DNA of 38,499 nt, taken from UBA1801 sp035353395 (GTDB taxonomy: Bacteria > Acidobacteriota > Holophagae > Holophagales > Holophagaceae). Positions within the stretch are counted from its first letter, which is position 1. Each line of letters opens with the position of its first letter. The stretch lies in assembly GCA_035353395.1 (NCBI GenBank), contig DAOPZL010000025.1:1-38499 (forward strand). Direction: 5' to 3'. The notes beneath the pieces were generated by a model, which ran no database searches, had not been told where the DNA came from, and was given only the letters and a program-made list of their open reading frames with translations. Shown here in pieces: positions 8,430 to 15,075 of this stretch. Made by a program: the position numbers and the translations under genes.

Positions 8430-8830
8430 GAATAATATTATTGCTGTTGTTTCTTATAACTGCACCATCGAGAATGTCGACCTGCATGGCGAGTGAGATT
8501 ACTGTTAACCCGGAAGAAACTCGGATTGTATTATCAATCCTCTTATCAGCTGCCAACCAACCCATTCCAGTCTCGTGTGCTTCCTGCCCTGGTCACTACG
8601 GGCAGCAGGGGCGAGTAAAGATTAAAGATATCCTCAGCTTGTCCCTAGCCTATCTATATCAGGGTGAAAACAAAATCATAGGAACTATCCATGGGACTGG
8701 TAACGTCAGACAATGCGAACTTACCATGACACACATAAATGGAGAGGACGTATCTTCTTTTCGGATCATGTTTTCAACGCGGGAAGGGAAAATGCTATTG
8801 AATACATTGAGTTGTTTTAATACTCCGTAA
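8423..8830 (+). CDS. Small secreted protein, possible periplasmic immunity partner
   Basis: A 135-aa protein of no family I recognise. It has a signal peptide: MVR, a hydrophobic core IILLLLFLITAP, then cleavage probably after CMA (about residue 23). The mature part has cysteines including a CASC pair (about 52-55) and late single ones, so a disulfide is likely in the periplasm. It overlaps the amidase-like gene by seven bases and shares its low GC, so the two are expressed and probably inherited together. Export next to a putative cell-wall amidase suggests an immunity role; this is inference. A later in-frame ATG (MASEITVN) would lose the signal peptide. Confidence 0.6.
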   Translation: MVRIILLLLFLITAPSRMSTCMASEITVNPEETRIVLSILLSAANQPIPVSCASCPGHYGQQGRVKIKDILSLSLAYLYQGENKIIGTIHGTGNVRQCELTMTHINGEDVSSFRIMFSTREGKMLLNTLSCFNTP

Positions 8831-8986
8831 TTTCATGGATGCCTCCCTGATCGATATGGATACATCGGTGCGGGACATGGGATTGGTTCGGGGCGTGAGA
8901 TCCGCGGGTCTATGCATCAAGGTGGTCTGGCCGCGCCTGGAGGTTACCTGTCTTCCCCTTGATCGCGTACGTCCAAACGCTATGGC

Positions 8987-9020
8987 AAAGGAACGGCCCG
9001 CTCGCGCGGGCCGTTCCTTT
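8987..9020 (-). terminator. Hairpin terminator downstream of tdh
   Basis: A perfect 15-bp stem (AAAGGAACGGCCCGC) with loop TCGC lies 16 bp beyond the tdh stop. The A/T pairs at the stem base give only a short U run on either strand, so it may act bidirectionally, also closing the islet transcript. Confidence 0.75.
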
Positions 9021-9035
9021 GTCGCTGCGATTCGC

Positions 9036-10067
9036 CTACTTGACGCCCCAGTCCAGGACCACCTTGCCCGAGTTCCCGCTGTTCATGACCTCGAAGCCCT
9101 TCCGGAACTCCTCGATCGGGAAGCGGTGGGTGATCACGGCACTGATGTCCAGGCCGCTCTGGATCATGGTGGTCATCTTGTACCAGGTCTCGAACATCTC
9201 GCGCCCGTAGATGCCCTTGAGGAAGAGGCCCTTGAAGATGACCTTCCCCCAATCGATGGCGACGTCCTCGCCGAGGAGGCCCAGGAGGGCGATCCGGCCG
9301 CCGTTCACCATGGAGTCCAGCATGCTGCGGAAGGCGGCGACGTTGCCGCTCATCTCCAGGCCGATGTCGAAGCCTTCCGTCATGCCCAGCTCCTCCATGA
9401 CCGTCTTGAGGTCCTGCCGGGCGACGTTGACCGCGCGGGTGGCGCCCAGCTTCAGGGCCAGGTTCAGGCGGTAGTCGTTCACGTCGGTGATGACGACGTT
9501 GCGCGCCCCGGCCTTCTTGCAGATGGCCGCGCCCATGATGCCGATGGGGCCGGCGCCGGTGATGAGCACGTCCTCGCCCACCATCTCGAAGGAAAGGGCC
9601 GTGTGGGCCGCGTTGCCGTAGGGATCGAAGATGGAGACGACGTCGTCGGGGATGCTGTCGGGCACGGGGAACACGTTCACCGCGGGCAGGCTCAGGTATT
9701 CCGCGAAGGAGCCGGGCCGGTTCACGCCGACGCCGAGGGTGTTGGGGCAGAGGTGCCGCTTGCCCGCGCGGCAGTTCCGGCAGTGCCCGCAGACGATGTG
9801 GCCCTCTCCCGTCACCCGCTCGCCGCCCTTGTAGCCGGTGACCGCGCTGCCCACCCGCTCGATGACCCCCACGTACTCATGGCCGACGTGCATGGGGACG
9901 GGAATGGTCTTCTGGGACCAGGCGTCCCAGTTCCAGATGTGCATGTCCGTGCCGCAGATGGCGGACTTGTGGATGCGGATCAGGACGTCGTTCGGTCCGA
10001 CTTCCGGGACCGGGACGTCCATCATAGTGAGGCCGGGGGCCCGCTCTGCCTTGACGAGTGCTCTCAT
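9036..10067 (-). CDS. tdh: L-threonine 3-dehydrogenase
   Basis: A 343-aa zinc alcohol dehydrogenase-type enzyme, close to the 341 aa of E. coli Tdh. It oxidises L-threonine to 2-amino-3-ketobutyrate with NAD+ in the cytoplasm. The catalytic zinc site shows Cys38 in SAICGTDMHIW and HE at 63-64. The structural zinc cysteines are 93, 96, 99 and 107. GAGPIG in the second half starts the NAD-binding Rossmann fold. The WNWDAW stretch after GTDMHI is typical of threonine dehydrogenases. The ATG at 10067 follows AGGAGG. It lies 107 bp downstream of kbl, which handles its product. Confidence 0.96.
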   Translation of the reverse strand: MRALVKAERAPGLTMMDVPVPEVGPNDVLIRIHKSAICGTDMHIWNWDAWSQKTIPVPMHVGHEYVGVIERVGSAVTGYKGGERVTGEGHIVCGHCRNCRAGKRHLCPNTLGVGVNRPGSFAEYLSLPAVNVFPVPDSIPDDVVSIFDPYGNAAHTALSFEMVGEDVLITGAGPIGIMGAAICKKAGARNVVITDVNDYRLNLALKLGATRAVNVARQDLKTVMEELGMTEGFDIGLEMSGNVAAFRSMLDSMVNGGRIALLGLLGEDVAIDWGKVIFKGLFLKGIYGREMFETWYKMTTMIQSGLDISAVITHRFPIEEFRKGFEVMNSGNSGKVVLDWGVK

Positions 10068-10122
10068 GGTTTCCTCCTGAGAAGGGTGCTTTTTCGAATA
10101 TCCGGTCAGCCAAGACGATACA

Positions 10123-10160
10123 CGAAGACGCGCGAAGAAAAATCATTCCTTCGCGCGTCT
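10123..10160. repeat. CGAAGACGCGC hairpin repeat between kbl and tdh
   Basis: The arms 10126-10137 (AGACGCGCGAAG) and 10149-10160 form a perfect 12-bp stem with an 11-nt loop. The 11-mer CGAAGACGCGC recurs at 35762-35772 in another intergenic gap. It is probably a REP-like dispersed element; in transcripts from kbl it could reduce read-through or protect the upstream message. Confidence 0.65.
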
Positions 10161-10174
10161 CCAGGACTTCTATT

Positions 10175-11368
10175 TCACTTGATCACGCCCAGCTGCCTGC
10201 CCACCTTCTCGAAGGCGGCCACGGCGAAGTCCAGGTCCTCGCGGGTATGGGCGGCGCTCATCTGGGTGCGGATCCTCGCCTTGCCCTGGGGCACGACGGG
10301 GAAGAAGAAGCCGGTGACGTAGACGCCTTCGTCCAGCAGCCGCGCGGCGAACTCCTGGGCGAGGGGGGCGTCGTAGAGCATGACGGGCACGATGGGATGC
10401 TCCCCGGGCTGGAGGGTGAAGCCGCGCTTCTCCATCTCCGCGCGGAAGTAGCGTCCGTTCTCGTGGACCCGCTCGATGAGGTCGCCGCTGGTCTTCAGCA
10501 GGTCCAGGGCCTTCAGGGTCGCCGCCACGATGGAGGGCGCCACGGAGTTGGAGAAGAGGTAGGGACGGCCCTTCTGGCGCATCCAGTCGATGATGATCTT
10601 GCTGGAGGCGATGTAGCCGCCGGAAGCCCCGCCCAGGGCCTTGCCGAAGGTCCCCGTGAGGATGTCCACCCGGCCCATGACCCCGCAATGCTCGTGCGTG
10701 CCGCGTCCGTTCCTGCCCATGAACCCCACCGCGTGGCTGTCGTCCACCATGACCAGGGCGCCGTGCTTCTCGGCGATGTCGCAGATCTGGGGCAGCTTGG
10801 CGATGTAGCCGTCCATGCTGAAGACGCCGTCCGTGACGACGAGCTTGAAGCGGGCCCCGGCCGCCTCCGCGGCCTTGAGCTGGGCCTCGAGATCGGCCAT
10901 GTCGCTGTTCTTGTAGCGGAAGCGCTTCGCCTTGGCGAGCCGGATGCCGTCGATGAGGGAGGCGTGGTTGAGTTCGTCGGAGATGATGGCGTCGTCCTCG
11001 CCCATCAGGGGCTCGAAGACGGATCCGTTGGCATCGAAGCAGCTGGAGTAGAGCTGGGCGTCCTCCGTGCCGAGGAATTCGGCCAGCCGGGCTTCCAGCT
11101 CGGCGTGGATGTCCTGCTTCCCGCAGATGAACCGCACGGAGGCCATGCCGAAGCCGTGGGTATCCATGACGTCCTTGGCGGCCTGGCGCAGGGCCGGATG
11201 GTTGGCCAGGCCCAGGTAGTTGTTCGCGCAGAGGCAGACCACCTTCTTGCCGTTCGCAACCATCTGCGGCTGCTGGGGAGAGGTGATGGTGCGCTCGATC
11301 TTGAACAGGCCCTGCTCGCGGAGCTTCTGGGTCTCGGTGGCCAGGTAGTTCTGGAATTGCTGATTCAC
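10175..11368 (-). CDS. kbl: Glycine C-acetyltransferase (2-amino-3-ketobutyrate CoA ligase)
   Basis: A 397-aa PLP enzyme of the alpha-oxoamine synthase family, matching E. coli Kbl (398 aa). It cleaves 2-amino-3-ketobutyrate with CoA into glycine and acetyl-CoA. The PLP lysine is Lys243 in GTFGKALGGASGG; VDDSHAVG (208-215) carries the aspartate that contacts the PLP ring; CANNYLGLANHP near the N-terminus is typical. The start is GTG at 11368, with GAGG eight bases upstream. It is first in a two-gene unit with tdh. Its promoter region faces the asparagine leader. Confidence 0.96.
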   Translation of the reverse strand: MNQQFQNYLATETQKLREQGLFKIERTITSPQQPQMVANGKKVVCLCANNYLGLANHPALRQAAKDVMDTHGFGMASVRFICGKQDIHAELEARLAEFLGTEDAQLYSSCFDANGSVFEPLMGEDDAIISDELNHASLIDGIRLAKAKRFRYKNSDMADLEAQLKAAEAAGARFKLVVTDGVFSMDGYIAKLPQICDIAEKHGALVMVDDSHAVGFMGRNGRGTHEHCGVMGRVDILTGTFGKALGGASGGYIASSKIIIDWMRQKGRPYLFSNSVAPSIVAATLKALDLLKTSGDLIERVHENGRYFRAEMEKRGFTLQPGEHPIVPVMLYDAPLAQEFAARLLDEGVYVTGFFFPVVPQGKARIRTQMSAAHTREDLDFAVAAFEKVGRQLGVIK

Positions 11369-11466
11369 GGGGTGCCTCGCAGGTAGGGAAAGTTCTTTTC
11401 CGGCGCCAAGTTTACCTGCTCTTGAGCAAGGCTCGCGCCGGCACGGGTGTTACCGCGATCACATTC

Positions 11467-11496
11467 TTGACATGCGCCCGCCCCTGGGCGCATCTT
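11467..11496 (+). promoter_or_regulatory. Candidate promoter and operator of the asparagine leader
   Basis: A consensus -35 TTGACA (11467-11472) is followed after 18 bp by CATCTT (11491-11496) as a weak -10. The spacer is filled by a perfect inverted repeat, ATGCGCCC (11472-11479) and GGGCGCAT (11486-11493), which could be a repressor site. Transcription would begin near 11503, just before the leader ATG at 11518. Confidence 0.5.
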
Positions 11497-11517
11497 GGAA
11501 CATCGAGTTCTTGTCGG

Positions 11518-11607
11518 ATGCCCCTCTCCCCCATGGTGCGGCAGAATAACCGCAATAATAACGGCCCCTGCGCGAATCGCGTGGTGGTCGGAGAGGGCAT
11601 GAGCTAG
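11518..11607 (+). CDS. Asparagine-rich leader peptide of a transcription attenuator
   Basis: A short ORF of 29 codons (or 24 from the ATG at 11533). It contains the run RQNNRNNNG: Asn codons at 11545-11550 and 11554-11562, five in six consecutive codons, plus another Asn at 11575. Three of the five clustered codons are AAT, a less favoured codon in this high-GC genome, as would suit a slow ribosome. It stops at TAG 11605-11607, 25 nt before a strong terminator and 88 nt before the AsnRS-like gene. Amino-acid-matching leader peptides of this kind (trp, his, leu operons) sense charged tRNA. The ribosome site is weak (GAG at 11505-11507), which is the main uncertainty. Confidence 0.75.
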   Translation: MPLSPMVRQNNRNNNGPCANRVVVGEGMS

Positions 11608-11646
11608 ACAGAACCCAACCCGATGGTCTTCCAACCCCGATTCGCG
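11571..11646 (+). promoter_or_regulatory. Antiterminator pairing of the asparagine attenuator
   Basis: CGCGAATCG (11571-11579), just after the Asn codons, is the exact reverse complement of CGATTCGCG (11638-11646), which is the inner part of the terminator's left arm. Pairing of these two would block the terminator. A ribosome stalled on the Asn codons would leave 11571-11579 free to pair; an unstalled ribosome would disrupt it. The segment can also fold on itself (CGCG-AAT-CGCG), which could favour the terminator when translation is complete. Confidence 0.65.
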
Positions 11647-11674
11647 ACCGTGCGGATCGGGGTTTTTTCTTTTC
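11633..11674 (+). terminator. Intrinsic terminator in the leader of the AsnRS-like gene
   Basis: The stem AACCCCGATTCGCG (11633-11646) pairs with 11651-11664 through 14 positions including two G-U pairs, with loop ACCG, and is followed by TTTTCTTTT. It lies between the leader peptide stop and the next gene, 22 nt before that gene's ATG, where it can only act as an attenuator of the gene. Confidence 0.88.
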
Positions 11675-11695
11675 ACCCCTTTCCAGGAGTCCCCC

Positions 11696-12940
11696 ATGAA
11701 CACGCCCGTCCTCGATCCCTACACCCTCGTCGGCCGGAGGCTGAACCGCTACCAGGAGAGCCTGGCCGCACGCGGCAGTTCGCTCCGACGAAAGATCGAC
11801 GAAAGCTACGTCGACAAGTGGCGTTCGGAGACCCTCTACCATGTCTCCCGCATCCGCACGGCGCTCGTGGGAGGGATGATGGACCACCTCACCGAGGAGG
11901 GCCTCCTGAACATGGAGCGGGTCTCCGTGAGCCTGGTGACGGATCCCCTGGCCCACACCGTCGAGCACCTGCCGGAGATCCCCTACGGCGGGGCGGACTA
12001 CGTGACGACCCACAGCATGATCTACGCGAAGATGCTGGCCTGCCACAACCCGCACCTGAAGGGCATCTTCGTGGATTCCCCCAACATCCGCCTGGAGCCT
12101 GCCGATCCGGGAGGCCGTCAGCGCGGACGCTACCTCATCGACTTCAGCCAGCTGGATGTCGAAGTGCGCCGGAACCGGGGCATCGAGCTGGACACCTACC
12201 TCGACAGGCCTTCGGAGGTCTCGGAGATCCTCCGGGCGGACCTCGCCCGCGCCCTGCGGCTGTTCGAAGGCATGGCCCGCAGCGGTTTCGAGAAGGTGGA
12301 CCGGCTGGCCGGCGACAGCCTCGCGGCCCTGGGGGTACGCATCGATCTGCCCGACCGGCCCTTCCCCGTCTTCCACCAGACCGAGGCCGAGGCGGAATTC
12401 GGCACGGCCGACCTCGAGACCCGGATGGGCGAGGCCACGGACGCCCAGTTCTTCTTCGTCGTGGGCCTCCTGCGGGAGAACTACGACCTGATCTATCCCT
12501 ACCTCCGCCGGGACGGGAGCCGCCGGCCCCTGGGCGAATTCAGCAGCCGGGAGATCTTCAACTACGACTTCTGCGCCAAGGGCCGACAGCGCGACGGGAC
12601 CTTCTCCGCCGCCAAGGAGGTCCTCAGCGGCGGCCTGCGGGAATGGCTCCCCGAGGCCATCGTCGCCCGGCTCCTCGACAACGGCGTGATCCCCGAGGCC
12701 CCCGTGCTGGAGAACGGCGAGATCCTGAACCTGGAGGCCCTCGGCGGCTATGGTCCCTTCCTGACCGTCGTCCTCTCCAGGGACGCCGAAGGACATTCCC
12801 TGTTCCCGGAGACCTTCGGGGGCGGCATCGGCATCGAGCGCCTGCTCTGGACCCTGCTGCGCGGTCCCTTCATCCGGAACATCGACGACGTGACCTTCTT
12901 CGGCAAGAACCCGGACAGCGCAGAGGTCTTCCTCTTCTAG
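11696..12940 (+). CDS. AsnRS/AspRS-like class II synthetase core without anticodon-binding domain (putative asparagine synthetase)
   Basis: A 414-aa class IIb synthetase-like protein. Motif 2 lies in the VDSPNIRLEP to LIDFSQLDVEV region (about 124-155), and motif 3 is GGGIGIERLLW near the C-terminus, both as in AsnRS/AspRS. An N-terminal OB-fold for anticodon binding is missing: the protein starts close to the catalytic domain. Known relatives of this build include archaeal AsnRS-related asparagine synthetases, which amidate aspartate instead of charging tRNA. The upstream Asn-codon attenuator supports a role in asparagine supply, but it does not separate asparagine synthesis from an Asn-ligating activity. 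The ATG follows CCAGGAG. It precedes guaA by 94 bp. Confidence 0.75.
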   Translation: MNTPVLDPYTLVGRRLNRYQESLAARGSSLRRKIDESYVDKWRSETLYHVSRIRTALVGGMMDHLTEEGLLNMERVSVSLVTDPLAHTVEHLPEIPYGGADYVTTHSMIYAKMLACHNPHLKGIFVDSPNIRLEPADPGGRQRGRYLIDFSQLDVEVRRNRGIELDTYLDRPSEVSEILRADLARALRLFEGMARSGFEKVDRLAGDSLAALGVRIDLPDRPFPVFHQTEAEAEFGTADLETRMGEATDAQFFFVVGLLRENYDLIYPYLRRDGSRRPLGEFSSREIFNYDFCAKGRQRDGTFSAAKEVLSGGLREWLPEAIVARLLDNGVIPEAPVLENGEILNLEALGGYGPFLTVVLSRDAEGHSLFPETFGGGIGIERLLWTLLRGPFIRNIDDVTFFGKNPDSAEVFLF

Positions 12941-12966
12941 ACAGCCAGCCATTCCCGTGTGTCGTG

Positions 12967-12997
12967 CCGGTTCCTGGATCAGGTATCCTGGAACCGG
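12967..12997. other. Hairpin between the AsnRS-like gene and guaA
   Basis: CCGGTTCC-T-GGAT (12967-12979) pairs with 12985-12997 apart from one T-T mismatch, with loop CAGGT. No U run follows, so it is not a clear terminator; it may be a processing or partial termination site in front of guaA. Confidence 0.5.
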
Positions 12998-13034
12998 ATA
13001 GACATTTCGTTGACCCTCGTCTCGGGAGGACTCC

Positions 13035-14564
13035 TTGCACCACGAACGCATCGCCATCCTGGATTTCGGTTCCCAGTACACGCGGCTCATCACGCGGCGG
13101 CTGAGGGAGCTGGGCGCGTTCGGACTGGTGCACGGGCCTGAGGCCAAGGCCGCGGACATCGCCGGGCCCGATCTCCGCGGCGTGATCCTCTCCGGAGGGC
13201 CGAACTCGGTCCTGGAAGCCGGGGCTCCGGGCCTGGACCCGGCCATCCTCGAACTGGGCGTGCCCATCCTCGGCGTCTGCTACGGCCAGCAGCTCCTGGC
13301 CAGGGACCTGGGCGGCCAGCTCCACCGGGCCGCCAGGCGCGAGTACGGGAAGGCCACCATCCAGGTGACGAACCCCGACAGCGTCCTCTTCCAGGGGGTC
13401 GACCGGGAACTGGTGGTCTGGATGAGCCACGGCGACCACGTCGAAAAAGCCCCGGAGGGCTACCTCGTCACGGCGAAGACGCCGGGCGTGCCGGTGGCGG
13501 CCATGGAGGACCTGGCCAAGCGCCGCTTCGGCATCCAGTTCCACCCGGAGGTCACGCACACGGCCCACGGGAACCAGGTCCTGCTGAACTTCCTCCATGT
13601 CTGCGGGATGAAGCTGGACTGGAACGCCGGGCAGTTCATCGAACAGAAGATCAAGGCCGTCCAGGAGCAGGTCGGCGACGGCACGGTGGTCCTGGGCCTG
13701 TCGGGCGGCGTGGATTCGAGCGTGACCGCCCTGCTCCTCCACAAGGCCCTCGGCCGGCAGCTCACCTGCGTGTTCGTGGACACGGGCCTGATGCGCAAGG
13801 ATGAGATGCGCCACGTGCAGGAGGCCTTCGCCCCCTTCGACCTGAACGTGCGCTGGGTGGACGCCTCGAGGCAGTTCCTGGGCGCCCTGGCGAACGTCAG
13901 CGATCCCGAGCAGAAGCGCAAGATCATCGGACGGCTCTTCGTGGAGGTGTTCGAGGAGGAGGCCAAGTCCACGTCGGCCCAGTTCCTGGCCCAGGGCACG
14001 CTGTACCCCGACGTCATCGAGTCCAGCGGCATCGGCGGCGCGGTGCTGGTCAAGAGCCACCACAACGTGGGCGGCCTGCCCGAACGCATGAACATGAAGC
14101 TGGTCGAGCCCCTGCGGGAACTCTTCAAGGACGAGGTCCGCCGCGCGGGGCTCGCCCTGGGTCTCCCCGAGGACATCGTCTGGCGCCACCCCTTCCCCGG
14201 CCCGGGCCTCGCCGTCCGGATCCCCGGCCCCGTCACCGCCGACCGCGTGCGGATCCTCCAGGAGGCCGACGCGATCTTCATCCAGGAGCTCAAGGAGAAC
14301 GGCTGGTACAAGCTCTCCGCCCAGGCCTTCGCGGTGCTCCTGCCCGTCCAGACCGTCGGCATCATGGGCGACGAACGCACCTACGAGAACATGTGCGTCC
14401 TCCGCGCCGTCACCAGCGAGGACTTCATGACCGCCGACTGGGCACGCCTGCCCCACGAACTCCTCGAGAAGGCCGCGGCCCGCATCGTGAACGAGGTGAA
14501 GGGCATCAACCGCGTGGTCTACGACATCACCTCCAAGCCCCCCGCGACGATCGAGTACGAGTAG
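13035..14564 (+). CDS. guaA: GMP synthase (glutamine-hydrolysing)
   Basis: A 509-aa enzyme that amidates XMP to GMP using glutamine and ATP, the last step of guanine nucleotide synthesis. The class I glutaminase domain carries the triad Cys82 (GVCYGQQ), His170 and Glu172 (FHPEVTH). The ATP pyrophosphatase loop is GLSGGVDSS (221-229). The C-terminal dimerisation domain ends in the family signature PATIEYE. The start is TTG at 13035 with GGGAGGA upstream; this rare start gives the expected N-terminus and length. The gene is complete. Confidence 0.97.
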   Translation: MHHERIAILDFGSQYTRLITRRLRELGAFGLVHGPEAKAADIAGPDLRGVILSGGPNSVLEAGAPGLDPAILELGVPILGVCYGQQLLARDLGGQLHRAARREYGKATIQVTNPDSVLFQGVDRELVVWMSHGDHVEKAPEGYLVTAKTPGVPVAAMEDLAKRRFGIQFHPEVTHTAHGNQVLLNFLHVCGMKLDWNAGQFIEQKIKAVQEQVGDGTVVLGLSGGVDSSVTALLLHKALGRQLTCVFVDTGLMRKDEMRHVQEAFAPFDLNVRWVDASRQFLGALANVSDPEQKRKIIGRLFVEVFEEEAKSTSAQFLAQGTLYPDVIESSGIGGAVLVKSHHNVGGLPERMNMKLVEPLRELFKDEVRRAGLALGLPEDIVWRHPFPGPGLAVRIPGPVTADRVRILQEADAIFIQELKENGWYKLSAQAFAVLLPVQTVGIMGDERTYENMCVLRAVTSEDFMTADWARLPHELLEKAAARIVNEVKGINRVVYDITSKPPATIEYE

Positions 14565-14580
14565 AGATCGCCGAAGGGCA

Positions 14581-14610
14581 TGGCATCAAACAAAGAGCAT
14601 GTTGATGCCA
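14581..14610. terminator. Hairpin downstream of guaA
   Basis: TGGCATCAA (14581-14589) pairs perfectly with TTGATGCCA (14602-14610), 17 bp after the guaA stop. No U run follows, so termination is uncertain. Confidence 0.45.
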
Positions 14611-14665
14611 CTTGCGAAGCACCGGGCGAGGTTTGGACGACCTGCCGTCCCAGGCTTGGCCCGTG

Positions 14666-14739
14666 TTTATTCCCTGCATCCCTGTTGATTCTGTTTTATA
14701 ATTTATTCGAACAGGGATCAAAGGGATGAAGGAAATAAG
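14666..14739. repeat. Second copy of the ATCCCT palindromic repeat family
   Basis: The arms 14666-14695 and 14710-14739 are imperfect inverted repeats of about 30 nt sharing CATCCCT, TTGAT and CTGTT blocks around a 14-nt AT-rich centre. Block order and AT-rich centre match the element at 105-203. Both copies lie in intergenic DNA just beyond gene ends. Confidence 0.65.
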
Positions 14740-15075
14740 AACAAAATTTTACTTTTTATTTCGTTTGTATCATTCAAAAATAATCCACAGAATCATGACA
14801 TTAGAAGGTTGTGGGGGCGTTGCATGACCTTTTCGGGGACCAAGCGACCACAACCCTCAAGGGGGGAGGCGTCCAGGCCTCCGGTATCGACGGAAGACGG
14901 CTCGGTCTTGGTGGCGCGACAGATCCGCCGGTCCGGATGATTCAAGAGCCTGAGTCGCTCAAGCCGCATCCAATTGTATAGTCACTCTTCCACGCGGATC
15001 ACTCTCGACGAATCCCGGTGATGCTGCAATCCTTGTCTGGCAGGGATGTGGCCATTGTTTATACAGGAGGATGCA

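Larger units (their letters stand above)
7612..8835. mobile_element. Low-GC genomic islet, probably acquired
   Basis: The base composition here is far more A/T-rich than the flanking chromosome and covers exactly the two-gene amidase/partner unit plus its upstream region. I found no transposase, integrase, tRNA gene or matching direct repeats at the edges, so the mode of entry is unknown and the borders are approximate. Confidence 0.5.
14565..15075. other. Structured AT-rich spacer between guaA and hutH
   Basis: 511 bp with no supported gene. It holds a hairpin after guaA, a palindromic repeat (14666-14739), a very A/T-rich part (14690-14800), an inverted repeat GGTTGTGG/CCACAACC (14807-14814 with 14848-14855) enclosing 33 nt, and a -10-like TATAGT at 14977-14982 about 95 bp before hutH. 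The GC-rich tract 14860-14960 shows no readable product. Confidence 0.6.
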
